A stretch of 64,000 nucleotides of DNA from JACJWR01 sp963842975 (GTDB lineage Bacteria; Actinomycetota; Actinomycetes; S36-B12; UBA10799). The translations under genes and the position numbers were made by a program. This document shows positions 1 to 9,000 of this stretch, piece by piece (position 1 is the stretch's first letter; every line of letters starts with the position of its first letter). The notes beneath the pieces are model-generated. The model was not told the origin of the DNA. It was given only the letters and a program-made list of their open reading frames with translations, and made no database searches. The DNA lies in NCBI GenBank assembly GCA_963842975.1, contig CAWJIH010000009.1, positions 806,001-870,000 of the forward strand, given 5' to 3'.

Positions 1-1063
1 GCAGTGGCGGTTCACCCCGCTGGACCGACTCGCCGGACTCCACGCGGACGCGGCATTGGTCGGTGAAGCCAAAGTCGTCTTCACCGCTGATGCGTCCGTC
101 ACAACCACGGTGCTGCCTGCCTCAGATCCGTCCGTGGCGGCCGTGTGGGTGCCCACGGATCGGATCTCGGCCCGCGTCGCCGAGGCGATCGACTCGGTTG
201 TCCTTGTGGAGGTGCCGGCCGACACCAAGGTCGACGAACCCATAGTGGTGTCGCAGGTGGGTGACGGCGCTACCTCGGCGGCGCGGACGTTGATTCGACT
301 CGGCGCCTATGCCCAAGCCGTAGTGGTCCTCGACCACGCCGGTGGTGGGGCGCACGCCGCCATCGTTGAAGCCGACCTCGCCGAGGGTGCCAAGCTCTCG
401 TTGATCTCGGTGCAGGACTGGGACGACGACGCCGTTCACGCAGCCCACCAACACGCCAGGATCGGCCGAGATGCATCGTTCACCGGAATCAACGTCACCC
501 TCGGTGGCGACCTGGTGCGCATCGTTTCCAGCGTCGACTATGCCGGTCCGGGTGGTGATGCGGAGTTGCTCGGTGTCTACTTCGCCGACAGCGGCCAGCA
601 CCTGGAGCACCGTCAATTCGTGGATCACGCCACACCCCACTGCCGCTCCCGAGTCACCTACAAGGGTGCCCTGCAGGGTGCGTCGGCGCGGACGGTCTGG
701 ATCGGCGACGTTTTGATCCGAGCTGCAGCGGTCGGCACCGACACCTACGAGCTCAACCGCAACCTGGTGCTCACCGATGGGGCTCGCGCAGACTCAGTGC
801 CGAACCTGGAAATCGAGACCGGCGAAATCGAAGGGGCGGGCCACGCCAGTGCCACCGGACGATTCGACGACGAACAGCTGTTCTATCTGCAATCCCGCGG
901 CTTGACCGCCGATACCGCCCGCCGCCTGGTGGTGATCGGGTTCTTCGCCGAGGTACTTGATCGGATTCCGGCGCCGGCGCTGCGTGAGCGACTGCTGCGG
1001 GCGGTCGAGACCGAACTCGGTTTCGATCATTCCGCTACGGAGCCGGGGGTGGCCGATGAGTGA
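1..1063 (+). CDS. sufD: SufD, Fe-S cluster scaffold subunit (5' end outside window)
   Basis: SufD pairs with SufB and SufC as the cytoplasmic scaffold on which Fe-S clusters are built. The reading frame is open from the first bases and reads QWRFTPLDRLAGL, the segment found about 40 residues into SufD proteins, so the true start lies left of the window; the TTG at 56 is only the first start-like codon. The C-terminal part carries the SufB/D signature GHASATGRFDDEQLF followed by YLQSRGL, including the conserved His of that loop. The stop codon overlaps the next gene by 8 nt, and sufC, sufS and sufU follow in order, which separates this from a stand-alone SufB homologue. Identification is firm; sufB is presumably upstream but not seen. 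Confidence 0.95.
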   Translation, partial: QWRFTPLDRLAGLHADAALVGEAKVVFTADASVTTTVLPASDPSVAAVWVPTDRISARVAEAIDSVVLVEVPADTKVDEPIVVSQVGDGATSAARTLIRLGAYAQAVVVLDHAGGGAHAAIVEADLAEGAKLSLISVQDWDDDAVHAAHQHARIGRDASFTGINVTLGGDLVRIVSSVDYAGPGGDAELLGVYFADSGQHLEHRQFVDHATPHCRSRVTYKGALQGASARTVWIGDVLIRAAAVGTDTYELNRNLVLTDGARADSVPNLEIETGEIEGAGHASATGRFDDEQLFYLQSRGLTADTARRLVVIGFFAEVLDRIPAPALRERLLRAVETELGFDHSATEPGVADE

Positions 1064-1385
1064 GCCCAGTTTCCACGACGTGGCGCGGCTTGGGGATCTC
1101 GTGGAGGGAGAAGCTGTCCGAATCGAGATCGATGGCCGAGCCGTCGCCCTGGTCCTCACCGGCGGCGATGTCTACGCCGTCGACGATCGCTGCTCCCACG
1201 CCGACGTCTCGCTATCCGAAGGGGACGTTGAAGGCTGCTTCATCGAATGCTGGCTGCATGGCTCGCAATTCGACCTACGCACCGGCAACCCCACCTGCCT
1301 CCCAGCGAACGAACCCATCGCCACTTTCACCACCAGCATCACCGGCAGCGGCCCCGACGCCCGCGTGCTCGTGAGCATTGCCTAA
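1056..1385 (+). CDS. Rieske-type [2Fe-2S] ferredoxin of the SUF operon
   Basis: A 109-aa soluble Rieske protein. The cluster-binding motif is visible as C46-S-H48 and C65-W-L-H68, i.e. CxH...CxxH, typical of the ferredoxin components of non-heme iron oxygenases. The ATG at 1056 lies inside the end of sufD (8-nt overlap), so translation is probably coupled. The reading frame also extends upstream within sufD, but the start at 1056 gives the usual family length. Actinobacterial SUF operons often carry such a gene between sufD and sufC; an electron-delivery role in Fe-S assembly is inferred from position only. Confidence 0.9.
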   Translation: MSEPSFHDVARLGDLVEGEAVRIEIDGRAVALVLTGGDVYAVDDRCSHADVSLSEGDVEGCFIECWLHGSQFDLRTGNPTCLPANEPIATFTTSITGSGPDARVLVSIA

Positions 1386-1409
1386 ACCCAGACAGGAGTC
1401 ACACCAGCC

Positions 1410-2165
1410 ATGACCACCCTTGCTATTCACGATCTACACGTCTCGGTTGAGGCCGACGGCGGCGCCAAGGAAATCCTGCGCGGCCTCGACCTCACCATCG
1501 AATCGGGCCAAACCCACGCCATCATGGGCCCGAACGGATCCGGCAAGTCCACGCTGGCCTATTCGATCGCCGGCCATCCGCGCTATGAAGTCACCTCCGG
1601 TACGGTCACGCTCGACGGGGCCGACGTGCTCGACATGAGTGTGGATGAGCGGGCGCGTGCCGGGCTGTTCCTCGCGATGCAGTACCCGGTGGAGGTCCCG
1701 GGAGTGTCGGTGTCGAACTTCTTGCGCACCGCAGTGACCGCCGTGCAGGGAGAGGCACCGAAGCTTCGCACCTGGATGAAAGAGATGAAGCAGGCGATGG
1801 CCGACCTGAAAGTCGACCCCGAATTCGCCCAACGCAACGTCAACGAAGGCTTCTCCGGCGGCGAACGCAAGCGCCACGAGATCCTCCAACTGGAACTGCT
1901 CAAGCCCTCGATCGCGGTGCTCGATGAGACTGACTCCGGTTTGGATGTCGACGCTCTGAAGGTGGTCTCCGAGGGAGTCAACCGAGTGCGGGCCACCGGC
2001 ACCGGAATCCTGCTGATCACGCACACCACCCGGTTGTTGAAGCTCATCCCGACCGACTACGTGCACGTGGTCTTCGATGGTCGGATCGTGGCCTCCGGCG
2101 GCCCGGAGTTGGCCGATCAGATCGACGCCAACGGCTACGAACAGTTCGCAGTCGCGACTGCATGA
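1410..2165 (+). CDS. sufC: SufC, Fe-S assembly ATPase
   Basis: SufC is the ABC-type ATPase that drives conformational change of the SufBCD scaffold; it is cytoplasmic and not a transporter. The 251-aa protein has Walker A GPNGSGKST (about residues 40-48), the SufC-type signature FSGGERKR near residue 150, and Walker B leading into IAVLDETDSGLD, the ETDSGLD being diagnostic of SufC. The start is preceded by an AGGAG-like Shine-Dalgarno (acaggagtcacacc). Its TGA overlaps the ATG of sufS by 4 nt (ATGA). Confidence 0.97.
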   Translation: MTTLAIHDLHVSVEADGGAKEILRGLDLTIESGQTHAIMGPNGSGKSTLAYSIAGHPRYEVTSGTVTLDGADVLDMSVDERARAGLFLAMQYPVEVPGVSVSNFLRTAVTAVQGEAPKLRTWMKEMKQAMADLKVDPEFAQRNVNEGFSGGERKRHEILQLELLKPSIAVLDETDSGLDVDALKVVSEGVNRVRATGTGILLITHTTRLLKLIPTDYVHVVFDGRIVASGGPELADQIDANGYEQFAVATA

Positions 2166-3454
2166 GTACCGCAGTGGACGTGCTCGACGTCGCGGCCATC
2201 AAGGCTGACTTCCCGCTGCTCGCACGCACCGTGCGCGGCGGGAAGCCCTTGGTGTACCTCGACAGTGCCGCGACGTCGCAGAAGCCCCGCGAAGTGCTCG
2301 CAGCCGAGCGCAATTTCTACGAGATGCACAACGCTGCGGTGCATCGTGGGGCTCACCAGTTGGCCGAAGAAGCCACCGATGCCTACGAGGCTGCCCGCGC
2401 CACCGTCGCGGGTTTCGTGGGCGCGATGCCGCCCGAGATCGTGTTCACCAAGAACGCCACCGAATCGATCAACCTGGTGGCGTATGCGTTCACGAACGCC
2501 ACCGACCTGGCCCGGTTGGGCCATCCGTGCGATCCCAGGTTCGTGCTGGCCCCAGGCGACGAGATCCTCATCACCGAGATGGAGCACCACGCGAATCTGG
2601 TGCCCTGGCAGCAGGTGGCGCTCAAGACTGGCGCGACGTTGCGCTGGATCCCGCTGACCGATGACGGCCGGCTCGACCTCAGCGACTTGGACACCCTGCT
2701 GACTGATCGCACCAAGGTGGTCGCAGTGGTGCACCAGTCAAACATTTTGGGCACCCTCAATCCGGTGGAATTCCTGGCTCGGCGGGCCGCCGAGGTGGGC
2801 GCGCTGGTGTTGGTCGACGCCTGTCAATCGGTGCCACACCAACCGATCGATGTGTGGAGTTTGGGCGCGGACCTAGTGGCGTGGAGTGGGCACAAGATGT
2901 TGGGACCCACCGGCATCGGGTTGCTGTGGGGACGACCAGAGGTACTCGAAGCCATGCCGCCATTCATCTCTGGTGGGTCGATGATCGCGAATGTCACCAT
3001 GACCGGTTCCACCTTCGCTGCGCCGCCGCAGCGATTCGAAGCGGGCGTGCCGATGACGGCCCAGGCGGTTGGGCTCGCGGCAGCGTGCGACTACCTGGAC
3101 CGAATCGGCATGGCCAAGGTGGCCGAACATGAGCATGCGCTGACGTCATATGCCCTGATGCGGCTTGAAGCCATCGAGGGGGTTGAGTTGATCGGCCCAA
3201 CGGAACCGATCGATCGTGGCTCGGCGGTGAGTTTCACCGTGGCTGGCCTGCATCCACACGATGTTGGCCAAGTGCTCGATGATCGCGGAATCGCTGTTCG
3301 GGTGGGTCATCACTGCGCCTGGCCGGTGTGCCGACGTTACGGGGTGCCAGCCACCACTCGGGCCTCGTTCTACATCTACAACGGCACCGACGACATCGAC
3401 GCTTTGGCCGCCGGCGTTGTCGCCGCGCAGGAATTCTTCGGGGTGCGCCGGTGA
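2162..3454 (+). CDS. sufS: SufS, cysteine desulfurase (class V aminotransferase fold)
   Basis: A PLP enzyme that takes sulfur from L-cysteine as an enzyme persulfide and hands it to SufU. The 430-aa protein shows the PLP lysine in AWSGHKMLGPTG (K245), the SufS motif YLDSAATSQKP near the N-terminus, and the catalytic Cys in the late loop GHHCAWPVCRRYG. It starts by ATGA overlap with sufC and its stop overlaps the GTG of sufU. Neighbours make this the SUF-dedicated desulfurase rather than IscS. Confidence 0.97.
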   Translation: MSTAVDVLDVAAIKADFPLLARTVRGGKPLVYLDSAATSQKPREVLAAERNFYEMHNAAVHRGAHQLAEEATDAYEAARATVAGFVGAMPPEIVFTKNATESINLVAYAFTNATDLARLGHPCDPRFVLAPGDEILITEMEHHANLVPWQQVALKTGATLRWIPLTDDGRLDLSDLDTLLTDRTKVVAVVHQSNILGTLNPVEFLARRAAEVGALVLVDACQSVPHQPIDVWSLGADLVAWSGHKMLGPTGIGLLWGRPEVLEAMPPFISGGSMIANVTMTGSTFAAPPQRFEAGVPMTAQAVGLAAACDYLDRIGMAKVAEHEHALTSYALMRLEAIEGVELIGPTEPIDRGSAVSFTVAGLHPHDVGQVLDDRGIAVRVGHHCAWPVCRRYGVPATTRASFYIYNGTDDIDALAAGVVAAQEFFGVRR

Positions 3455-3969
3455 ACCTGGAGCAGATGTATCAAGAGATCATCCTTGACCACTACCGGCA
3501 CCCGGAGGGCAAGGGACTCGAGGAGCCGTTCGATGTGGAGGTGCACCACATCAATCCGACCTGTGGGGATGAAGTGACCTTGCGCGTGAAGTTGCGCCGC
3601 GGGGACTCCTCAGATCCGGGCGCCACTGGGGACCCGAACGACCCCACCGTGGAAATGTCCTACGACGGCACGGGCTGTTCGATTTCGCAGGCGTCGGAGA
3701 GCGTGCTGTTCTCGCAGCTCAACGGAACCACCGTGAGTGCGGGGATGGCCGCCGTCGAAGAGTTCCTGGCGTTGCTGCAATCCGGCACGGATCAACACGA
3801 ACCGGACGAAGAAACGCTTGGCGACGCCGTGGCTTTCGCCGGGGTCGCCAAATACCCAGCTCGGGTGAAATGCGCCCTACTTGGCTGGATGGCGTGGAAG
3901 GACGCGGTGGCGCAGAGCCTCGCCGCGGCTGGTTCGACAGTCGAAGAGGAGAAGGAGACGACAGCATGA
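3451..3969 (+). CDS. sufU: SufU, zinc-dependent sulfurtransferase partner of SufS
   Basis: SufU accepts persulfide sulfur from SufS through a Zn-coordinated cysteine. The 172-aa protein has the three expected cysteines, C38 in NPTCGD, C76 in GTGCSISQASES and C141 in RVKCALLGW, plus D40 as the fourth zinc ligand. A loop of about 18 residues follows the first cysteine region, as in SufU rather than IscU. The GTG at 3451 overlaps the sufS stop by GTGA; an upstream extension of the frame would lie entirely inside sufS, so I chose the GTG. Confidence 0.95.
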   Translation: MNLEQMYQEIILDHYRHPEGKGLEEPFDVEVHHINPTCGDEVTLRVKLRRGDSSDPGATGDPNDPTVEMSYDGTGCSISQASESVLFSQLNGTTVSAGMAAVEEFLALLQSGTDQHEPDEETLGDAVAFAGVAKYPARVKCALLGWMAWKDAVAQSLAAAGSTVEEEKETTA

Positions 3970-4313
3970 CCGACGCAGTGGCGCAGGTGGACCCGACAGG
4001 CGAGACCCTCCAACCGGACGACGTATTCGAAGCAATGCGCGACGTGGTGGACCCGGAATTAGGTATCAACGTTGTGGACCTAGGCCTGGTGTACGACGTT
4101 CATGTCGAAACCGATCGAACTGTGACTCTCGACATGACGTTGACATCGGCGGCATGTCCACTCACGGACGTGATTGAGGACCAAACCCGGGCGGCGTTGG
4201 ACGGTGTTGTTGCGGATTATCGGATCAACTGGGTGTGGATGCCGCCGTGGGGCCCGGAAAAGATCACCGATGAAGGTCGGGAGATGTTGCGGGCTCTAGG
4301 CTTCAACGTGTGA
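3966..4313 (+). CDS. sufT: SufT-like MIP18/DUF59 family Fe-S assembly factor
   Basis: A 115-aa MIP18 (DUF59) domain protein. Visible family signatures are VVDPELGINVVDLGLVYDV and TSAACPL, the latter with the single conserved cysteine. DUF59 proteins help mature Fe-S proteins, and the last-gene position in actinobacterial SUF operons matches SufT. The start ATG overlaps the sufU stop (ATGA) and its own stop overlaps the GTG of the next gene (GTGA), so it sits in an unbroken translationally coupled chain. The precise role (cluster transfer factor) is known for the family, not shown here. Confidence 0.88.
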   Translation: MTDAVAQVDPTGETLQPDDVFEAMRDVVDPELGINVVDLGLVYDVHVETDRTVTLDMTLTSAACPLTDVIEDQTRAALDGVVADYRINWVWMPPWGPEKITDEGREMLRALGFNV

Positions 4314-5908
4314 TTTCTGCAGCCGGACTCGAGCTCCGGGCCGGTGCCCGCATTCTCGTCAGCGATGCCTCCTTCCGAGTGGCGGATGGCGACAAGGTGG
4401 GTCTCGTGGGGCGCAACGGTGCCGGAAAGACCACCATGATGCGGGTACTCGCCGGCGAGTCTCAACCCACCGCCGGCACGGTGGTGAGCAACGGATCGGT
4501 GGGCTACCTGCCGCAGGATCCTCGGTCGGCGGATCCGGAGCAACTAGTGCGCGACCGCATCCTCTCGGCGCGCAACCTCCATGAGGTGATCCGCCGGATG
4601 CGTTCAGCCGAGCAGCGGATGTCCTCGGCAGACGAAGAAACCCGAGAAGCGGCCATGCGTCGTTACGCTCGCGCCGAAGCGGAATTCGTGGCCGCAGGTG
4701 GCTACGCCGCCGAGGCTGAGGCCGCAGCGGTGGCCGCGGGCCTCGGGATCGACAATCGCTTCCTCGAGCAGCACCTGGGAACGCTTTCCGGTGGGCAGCG
4801 GCGGCGGGTGGAGTTGGCTCGACTGCTGTTCTCCGGCGATGACACCCTGCTCTTAGACGAGCCGACCAACCACCTGGATGCCGACTCGATCGTGTGGCTA
4901 CGCCAGTTCCTGCACAACTACCCAGGTGGGGTGATTGTGATCAGTCACGACACCGACCTGCTCGACGAGACCGTCACCAAAGTCATGTACCTCGATGCCT
5001 CGCGGGCCCAGTTGGATGTCTACAACTTGGGGTGGAAGGCCTATTTGGCCGAGCGTGAAGCGGTGGAACGGCGCCGTCGGAAGTCTGCTGCGAATCTCGA
5101 GAAGAAAGCCTCAGCGCTGCAAACTCAGGCTGAGAAGATGCGGGCAAAGGCCACGAAGGCCAAGGCCGCGCAGGGGATGCTGCGGCGTGCCGAGCGGCTA
5201 CGCGACGCGGTTGAGGAGGCCGGCCAACTGGACAAGGTGGCCCATCTTCGATTCCCGGACCCGGCTCCGTGCGGCCGGGTGCCGGTGACTGCAGAGGCGC
5301 TGAGCAAGTCCTACGGGTCCCAGGAAGTGTTCGTCGACGTGAACCTGGCGGTGGATCGTGGGGCCCGAGTGGTGGTCCTGGGTTTGAATGGTGCCGGCAA
5401 GACGACACTGTTGCGGATCCTGGCCGGCGTAGAGAGTCCGGACACTGGCGAGGTCACCCCCGGCCACGGAGCCAAGATCGGCTATTACGCACAGGAACAC
5501 GAGACCCTGGATCCGGATGCTTCAGTGCTGGTGAACTTGCTGCACTCTTCGGCCGCGCTGGCTGAGCAGGAGGCGCGTAACGTTTTGGGTTCGTTCCTGT
5601 TCTCGGGCGAAACCGTGGAACAGCCCGCAGGCACCCTGTCCGGCGGCGAGAAGACTCGGCTTACGCTGGCAATGCTGGTGGTGTCCGGAGCCAATGTGCT
5701 GTTGCTCGACGAACCGACGAACAACCTTGATCCGGCCAGCCGAGACGAGGTGCTGGGGGCTCTAGGTAGGTACGCCGGCGCAGTGGTGTTGGTTACTCAC
5801 GATCACGGCGCCGTGGCGGCGCTCGATCCGGAGCGGGTGCTCATCCTTCCAGAGGGGGATGAGGATCTCTGGCGGGAGGACTACATGGAACTGGTGGAGC
5901 TCGCCTAG
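4310..5908 (+). CDS. ABC-F family ribosome-associated ATPase
   Basis: A soluble protein with two fused ABC ATPase domains and no membrane segment, typical of ABC-F translation factors, some of which protect ribosomes from antibiotics. Domain 1 has GRNGAGKTT (about residues 34-42), LSGGQRRR and LLLDEPTNHLD; domain 2 has GLNGAGKTT, LSGGEKTR and LLLDEPTNNLD. Between them lies a charged helical linker rich in Lys, Arg and Glu (about residues 245-310), the P-site tRNA interaction domain. Gene order ABC-F followed by a small HTH protein near the SUF genes resembles Rv1473/Rv1473A of Mycobacterium tuberculosis. Whether it gives drug resistance cannot be read from sequence. GTG start overlaps the previous stop by 4 nt. 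Confidence 0.93.
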   Translation: MISAAGLELRAGARILVSDASFRVADGDKVGLVGRNGAGKTTMMRVLAGESQPTAGTVVSNGSVGYLPQDPRSADPEQLVRDRILSARNLHEVIRRMRSAEQRMSSADEETREAAMRRYARAEAEFVAAGGYAAEAEAAAVAAGLGIDNRFLEQHLGTLSGGQRRRVELARLLFSGDDTLLLDEPTNHLDADSIVWLRQFLHNYPGGVIVISHDTDLLDETVTKVMYLDASRAQLDVYNLGWKAYLAEREAVERRRRKSAANLEKKASALQTQAEKMRAKATKAKAAQGMLRRAERLRDAVEEAGQLDKVAHLRFPDPAPCGRVPVTAEALSKSYGSQEVFVDVNLAVDRGARVVVLGLNGAGKTTLLRILAGVESPDTGEVTPGHGAKIGYYAQEHETLDPDASVLVNLLHSSAALAEQEARNVLGSFLFSGETVEQPAGTLSGGEKTRLTLAMLVVSGANVLLLDEPTNNLDPASRDEVLGALGRYAGAVVLVTHDHGAVAALDPERVLILPEGDEDLWREDYMELVELA

Positions 5909-6052
5909 TACTGCGATCGTCGGTGTACGGATAGCACATCATGGGTTATTGTGTGACACTCGACACGTCGGCCACGCGGAGTGGTCACGAATCGACCCTT
6001 GCTCACCAGGCCCTGCGGGGGGCCGTTGGTAGGAATCAACGGAGGTACAGCT

Positions 6053-6268
6053 ATGGACAAACAGGAATCGCGACGGCGTATCGTGGGTGATGAGCGCCAA
6101 AGTCTGGCTCAAACGTATGTCGCCCGATACCAATCCGGCGACAGTATTCGGGCCATCGCCGATGCCTCGGGGCGCTCGTACGGATTCGTCCACCGCGTCC
6201 TTGCGGAGAACGGCGTAGAGTTGCGCCCGCGGGGAGGTGACACAAAGAGAGGGTCGAAAACTGACTAG
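6053..6268 (+). CDS. Small helix-turn-helix protein (Rv1473A-like)
   Basis: A 71-aa basic protein. After an N-terminal stretch rich in Gln, Arg and Glu it has a helix-turn-helix resembling SIRAIADASGRSYGFVHRVL (about residues 29-48) and a basic tail. The ATG at 6053 is preceded by a clear Shine-Dalgarno (cggaggtacagct); a longer frame upstream lacks one. It follows the ABC-F gene by 144 nt, the arrangement of Rv1473-Rv1473A. Likely a small DNA-binding regulator; its target is unknown. Confidence 0.82.
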   Translation: MDKQESRRRIVGDERQSLAQTYVARYQSGDSIRAIADASGRSYGFVHRVLAENGVELRPRGGDTKRGSKTD

Positions 6269-7058
6269 CGCCCACACGCAGCACCTACTTTCAACGGCAG
6301 GCCTGATTGCCACCGTTGAAGGTCCGGTTATGCGCATCACATTCGACCGGCCAGACCGGCACAACGCTCAAACCCCGGCCACTTGGGCGGCACTCGCTGC
6401 GGTGGGAGACGATCTTCCCGAGGGCATCCGAGTGGTGGTGCTCAGCGGAAATGGGCCGTCGTTTTCTGCCGGCTTGGATCGCCGGATGTTCGTTGAAGGT
6501 ATCCCCGGGGAACCGTCATTGATGGACCTGGCTGCGCTGCCTGAGCCCGAAGTCGATGCGGCCATCGCGCACTTCCAGCGGGCCTTCACCTGGTGGCGGG
6601 AGCGCCCAGTCGTCACGATCGCGGCTGTGCAAGGACACGCAATCGGCGCCGGATTCCAACTCGCCCTGGCCTGCGACCTGATGATCGTCACTCATGGGGC
6701 ATCGCTGAGCATGAAAGAGATCCAGTTGGGATTGGTGCCCGATCTTGCTGGCACCCTGCCACTCGTGAACGCCGTCGGATATCAGCGGGCGCTGGAAGCC
6801 TGTCTGACCGGCCGCCCTATCTCCGGCACCGAAGCGGTCGACATCGGGTTGGCGTTGGCCTGCGTGCCTGACGACGACTTGGCACAGGCCACCGACGACC
6901 TGGTCGCGGCGATCACCACTGCAATGCCCAATGCCACGAAAGCTGTGCTGGAGTTGATCCGCGGTGCGCAGGGCCGCACGCTGGCGGCCCAAACTGCAGC
7001 CGAGCGGCGGGCCCAATACGGCCGGATCACCGAACTAGCCGCCTTGATGGAGGGCTAA
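6237..7058 (+). CDS. Enoyl-CoA hydratase/isomerase family protein (EchA12-like)
   Basis: A crotonase-fold protein of up to 273 aa. Family features are LSGNGPSFSAGLD (first oxyanion-hole segment), QGHAIGAGFQLALACD (second) and KEIQLGLVPDLAGTLPL, which contains a Glu at the position of one catalytic acid. Members hydrate or isomerise acyl-CoA in the cytoplasm; the substrate is unknown. The listed GTG start overlaps the HTH gene by 32 nt; crotonase homology only begins around residue 23, so a later start is possible. Neighbourhood with the ABC-F and HTH genes mirrors the Rv1472-Rv1473A region. Confidence 0.88.
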   Translation: MTQREGRKLTSAHTQHLLSTAGLIATVEGPVMRITFDRPDRHNAQTPATWAALAAVGDDLPEGIRVVVLSGNGPSFSAGLDRRMFVEGIPGEPSLMDLAALPEPEVDAAIAHFQRAFTWWRERPVVTIAAVQGHAIGAGFQLALACDLMIVTHGASLSMKEIQLGLVPDLAGTLPLVNAVGYQRALEACLTGRPISGTEAVDIGLALACVPDDDLAQATDDLVAAITTAMPNATKAVLELIRGAQGRTLAAQTAAERRAQYGRITELAALMEG

Positions 7059-7065
7059 CCACCAG

Positions 7066-8934
7066 GTGTCAATGCACGGCAGCCCGTTTGCGACGCTGCG
7101 TTCCTTCACCCGTGACTCCTCGGTCAAGAAAGCCAAGATCGCACCCGGCACCTGGCGGCGGATCCTCCGCTACGCCCGACCCTACAAACCGCTGATCGCG
7201 GTCTTCCTGGTGTTGCTGGTGGTTGATGCTGGCCTCACGGTGGCCCAACCGTTGCTGTTTCGTCGCATCATCGACGACGGCATCACCCCCGGTAACTCAA
7301 GCGTGGTCACCACCACGGCGATCATCGCCGGGGGAGTGGCGCTGTTCGATGCCGGTCTGGGACTGTGGAGCCGGTGGTATTCGGCGCGCATCGGCGAGGG
7401 TTTGATCTATGACCTGCGCACCGAAGTGTTCGACCATGTGCAGACCCAATCGGTGGCATTTTTCACCCGGGCGCAGACCGGGGCACTGGTGTCCCGGCTC
7501 AACTCTGATGTGATCGGGGCGCAGCAGGCATTCACCTCGACCATGTCCGGGGTGCTTGGCAACCTCATTAGCGTGGTGGTGGTGCTCATCACCATGTTCC
7601 TGCTGGACTGGCGCATCACCCTCGGTGCCTTGGTGCTGCTGCCGCTGTTCCTGCTACCTGCTCGCTGGATGGGCCGGCGGCTGCAGTCGCTCACCCGGGA
7701 GCAAATGACCCTCAATGCAGACATGTCGTCCCAAATGACCGAGCGGTTCAACGTCGCCGGGGCGTTGCTGGTCAAACTCTTCGGTGATCAGAACCGCGAA
7801 TTGTCGTCCTTTGCCGGTCGTGCCGGTCGGGTCCGCGATATCGGGGTCAAGATCGCGATGGCGAACAGGTACTTCTTCACCGCCCTCACCTTGGTCGCGG
7901 CGATGGCCACCGTGATCACCTACGGCTTCGGCGGCAATGCGGTCATCCAAGGGACCCTCACGATCGGGACGCTGATCGCGCTGACCGGCCTTCTTGCGCA
8001 GTTGTACGGTCCGCTGACCGCACTGTCCAACGTGCGGGTCGACGTGATGACGGCCCTGGTGAGTTTCGATCGGGTCTTTGAAGTCCTCGATCTGCCACCC
8101 CTGGTGCGCGACGCTCCAGATGCCCGTCCGCTGCCCTCCGAGGGGCCGCTGCGGATCGAATTCGACGACGTGCACTTCCGTTACCCGCACGCCTCGGAAG
8201 TGTCGCTGGCATCGCTGGAGTCGATCGCGCGGAACGAGAGCCATCCGGCCGAACCAGTACTCAAAGGGGTGTCCTTTGTGGCGCCGGCTGGCACGCTCAC
8301 CGCGCTCGTGGGCCCAAGCGGCGCAGGGAAGACCACCATCACCACCCTGGTCGCGAGGCTCTACGATGCCACCTCCGGGACCGTCCGGGTCGGTGATGTC
8401 AACGTCGCTGAGGCCACTGGGGAATCGCTGCGAGCGGCCGTCGGCTATGTCACCCAAGAAGCACATCTGTTCCACGAGACCATTCGCGACAACCTGCTCT
8501 ACGCAAATGACGGTGCCACCCTCGATGAGGTCTGGCAGGCATTGGAAGCCGCCCAGATCGCGCCGCTCGTGCGGAGTCTGCCAGAAGGACTCGACACTGT
8601 GGTTGGTGATCGCGGCCACCGGCTATCCGGCGGCGAGAAACAGCGGTTGGCGCTGGCCCGGCTGCTGCTGAAGAGTCCACGGATTGTGGTTCTGGACGAG
8701 GCGACTGCCCACCTCGATAGCGAAAGCGAGGCTGCCGTGCAGCGTGCCCTCGACAATGCTTTGGCAGGCCGCACGTCGTTGGTGATTGCGCACCGACTTT
8801 CGACCGTGCGAGCCGCCGACCAGATCCTCGTAGTGGACGACGGGCGGATCGTGGAAGTAGGGACCCACCAGCAGCTAATCGAAGCCGGCGGCCTGTACGC
8901 CGACCTCTACGCCACCCAGTTTCGCGATTCCTGA
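7066..8934 (+). CDS. ABC exporter, fused membrane and ATPase domains
   Basis: A 622-aa half-transporter of the MsbA/LmrA type. Residues about 45-330 form the exporter membrane domain with roughly six hydrophobic segments (for example the one starting PLIAVFLVLLVV). The nucleotide-binding domain has Walker A GPSGAGKTT near residue 415, signature LSGGEKQR near 520 and Walker B IVVLDEATAHLD, followed by the H-loop region SLVIAHRLSTV. It probably homodimerises to export a lipid or drug; the substrate is unknown. GTG at 7066 or ATG at 7072 can start it; it follows the hydratase by 7 nt and is probably co-transcribed. Confidence 0.93.
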   Translation: MSMHGSPFATLRSFTRDSSVKKAKIAPGTWRRILRYARPYKPLIAVFLVLLVVDAGLTVAQPLLFRRIIDDGITPGNSSVVTTTAIIAGGVALFDAGLGLWSRWYSARIGEGLIYDLRTEVFDHVQTQSVAFFTRAQTGALVSRLNSDVIGAQQAFTSTMSGVLGNLISVVVVLITMFLLDWRITLGALVLLPLFLLPARWMGRRLQSLTREQMTLNADMSSQMTERFNVAGALLVKLFGDQNRELSSFAGRAGRVRDIGVKIAMANRYFFTALTLVAAMATVITYGFGGNAVIQGTLTIGTLIALTGLLAQLYGPLTALSNVRVDVMTALVSFDRVFEVLDLPPLVRDAPDARPLPSEGPLRIEFDDVHFRYPHASEVSLASLESIARNESHPAEPVLKGVSFVAPAGTLTALVGPSGAGKTTITTLVARLYDATSGTVRVGDVNVAEATGESLRAAVGYVTQEAHLFHETIRDNLLYANDGATLDEVWQALEAAQIAPLVRSLPEGLDTVVGDRGHRLSGGEKQRLALARLLLKSPRIVVLDEATAHLDSESEAAVQRALDNALAGRTSLVIAHRLSTVRAADQILVVDDGRIVEVGTHQQLIEAGGLYADLYATQFRDS

Positions 8935-9000
8935 GCCACGCATCGCAACCGCTGGTCCCGTGCGGTCTCCTGGGCCCTGGACGGTTTCCACAGACCTCGG

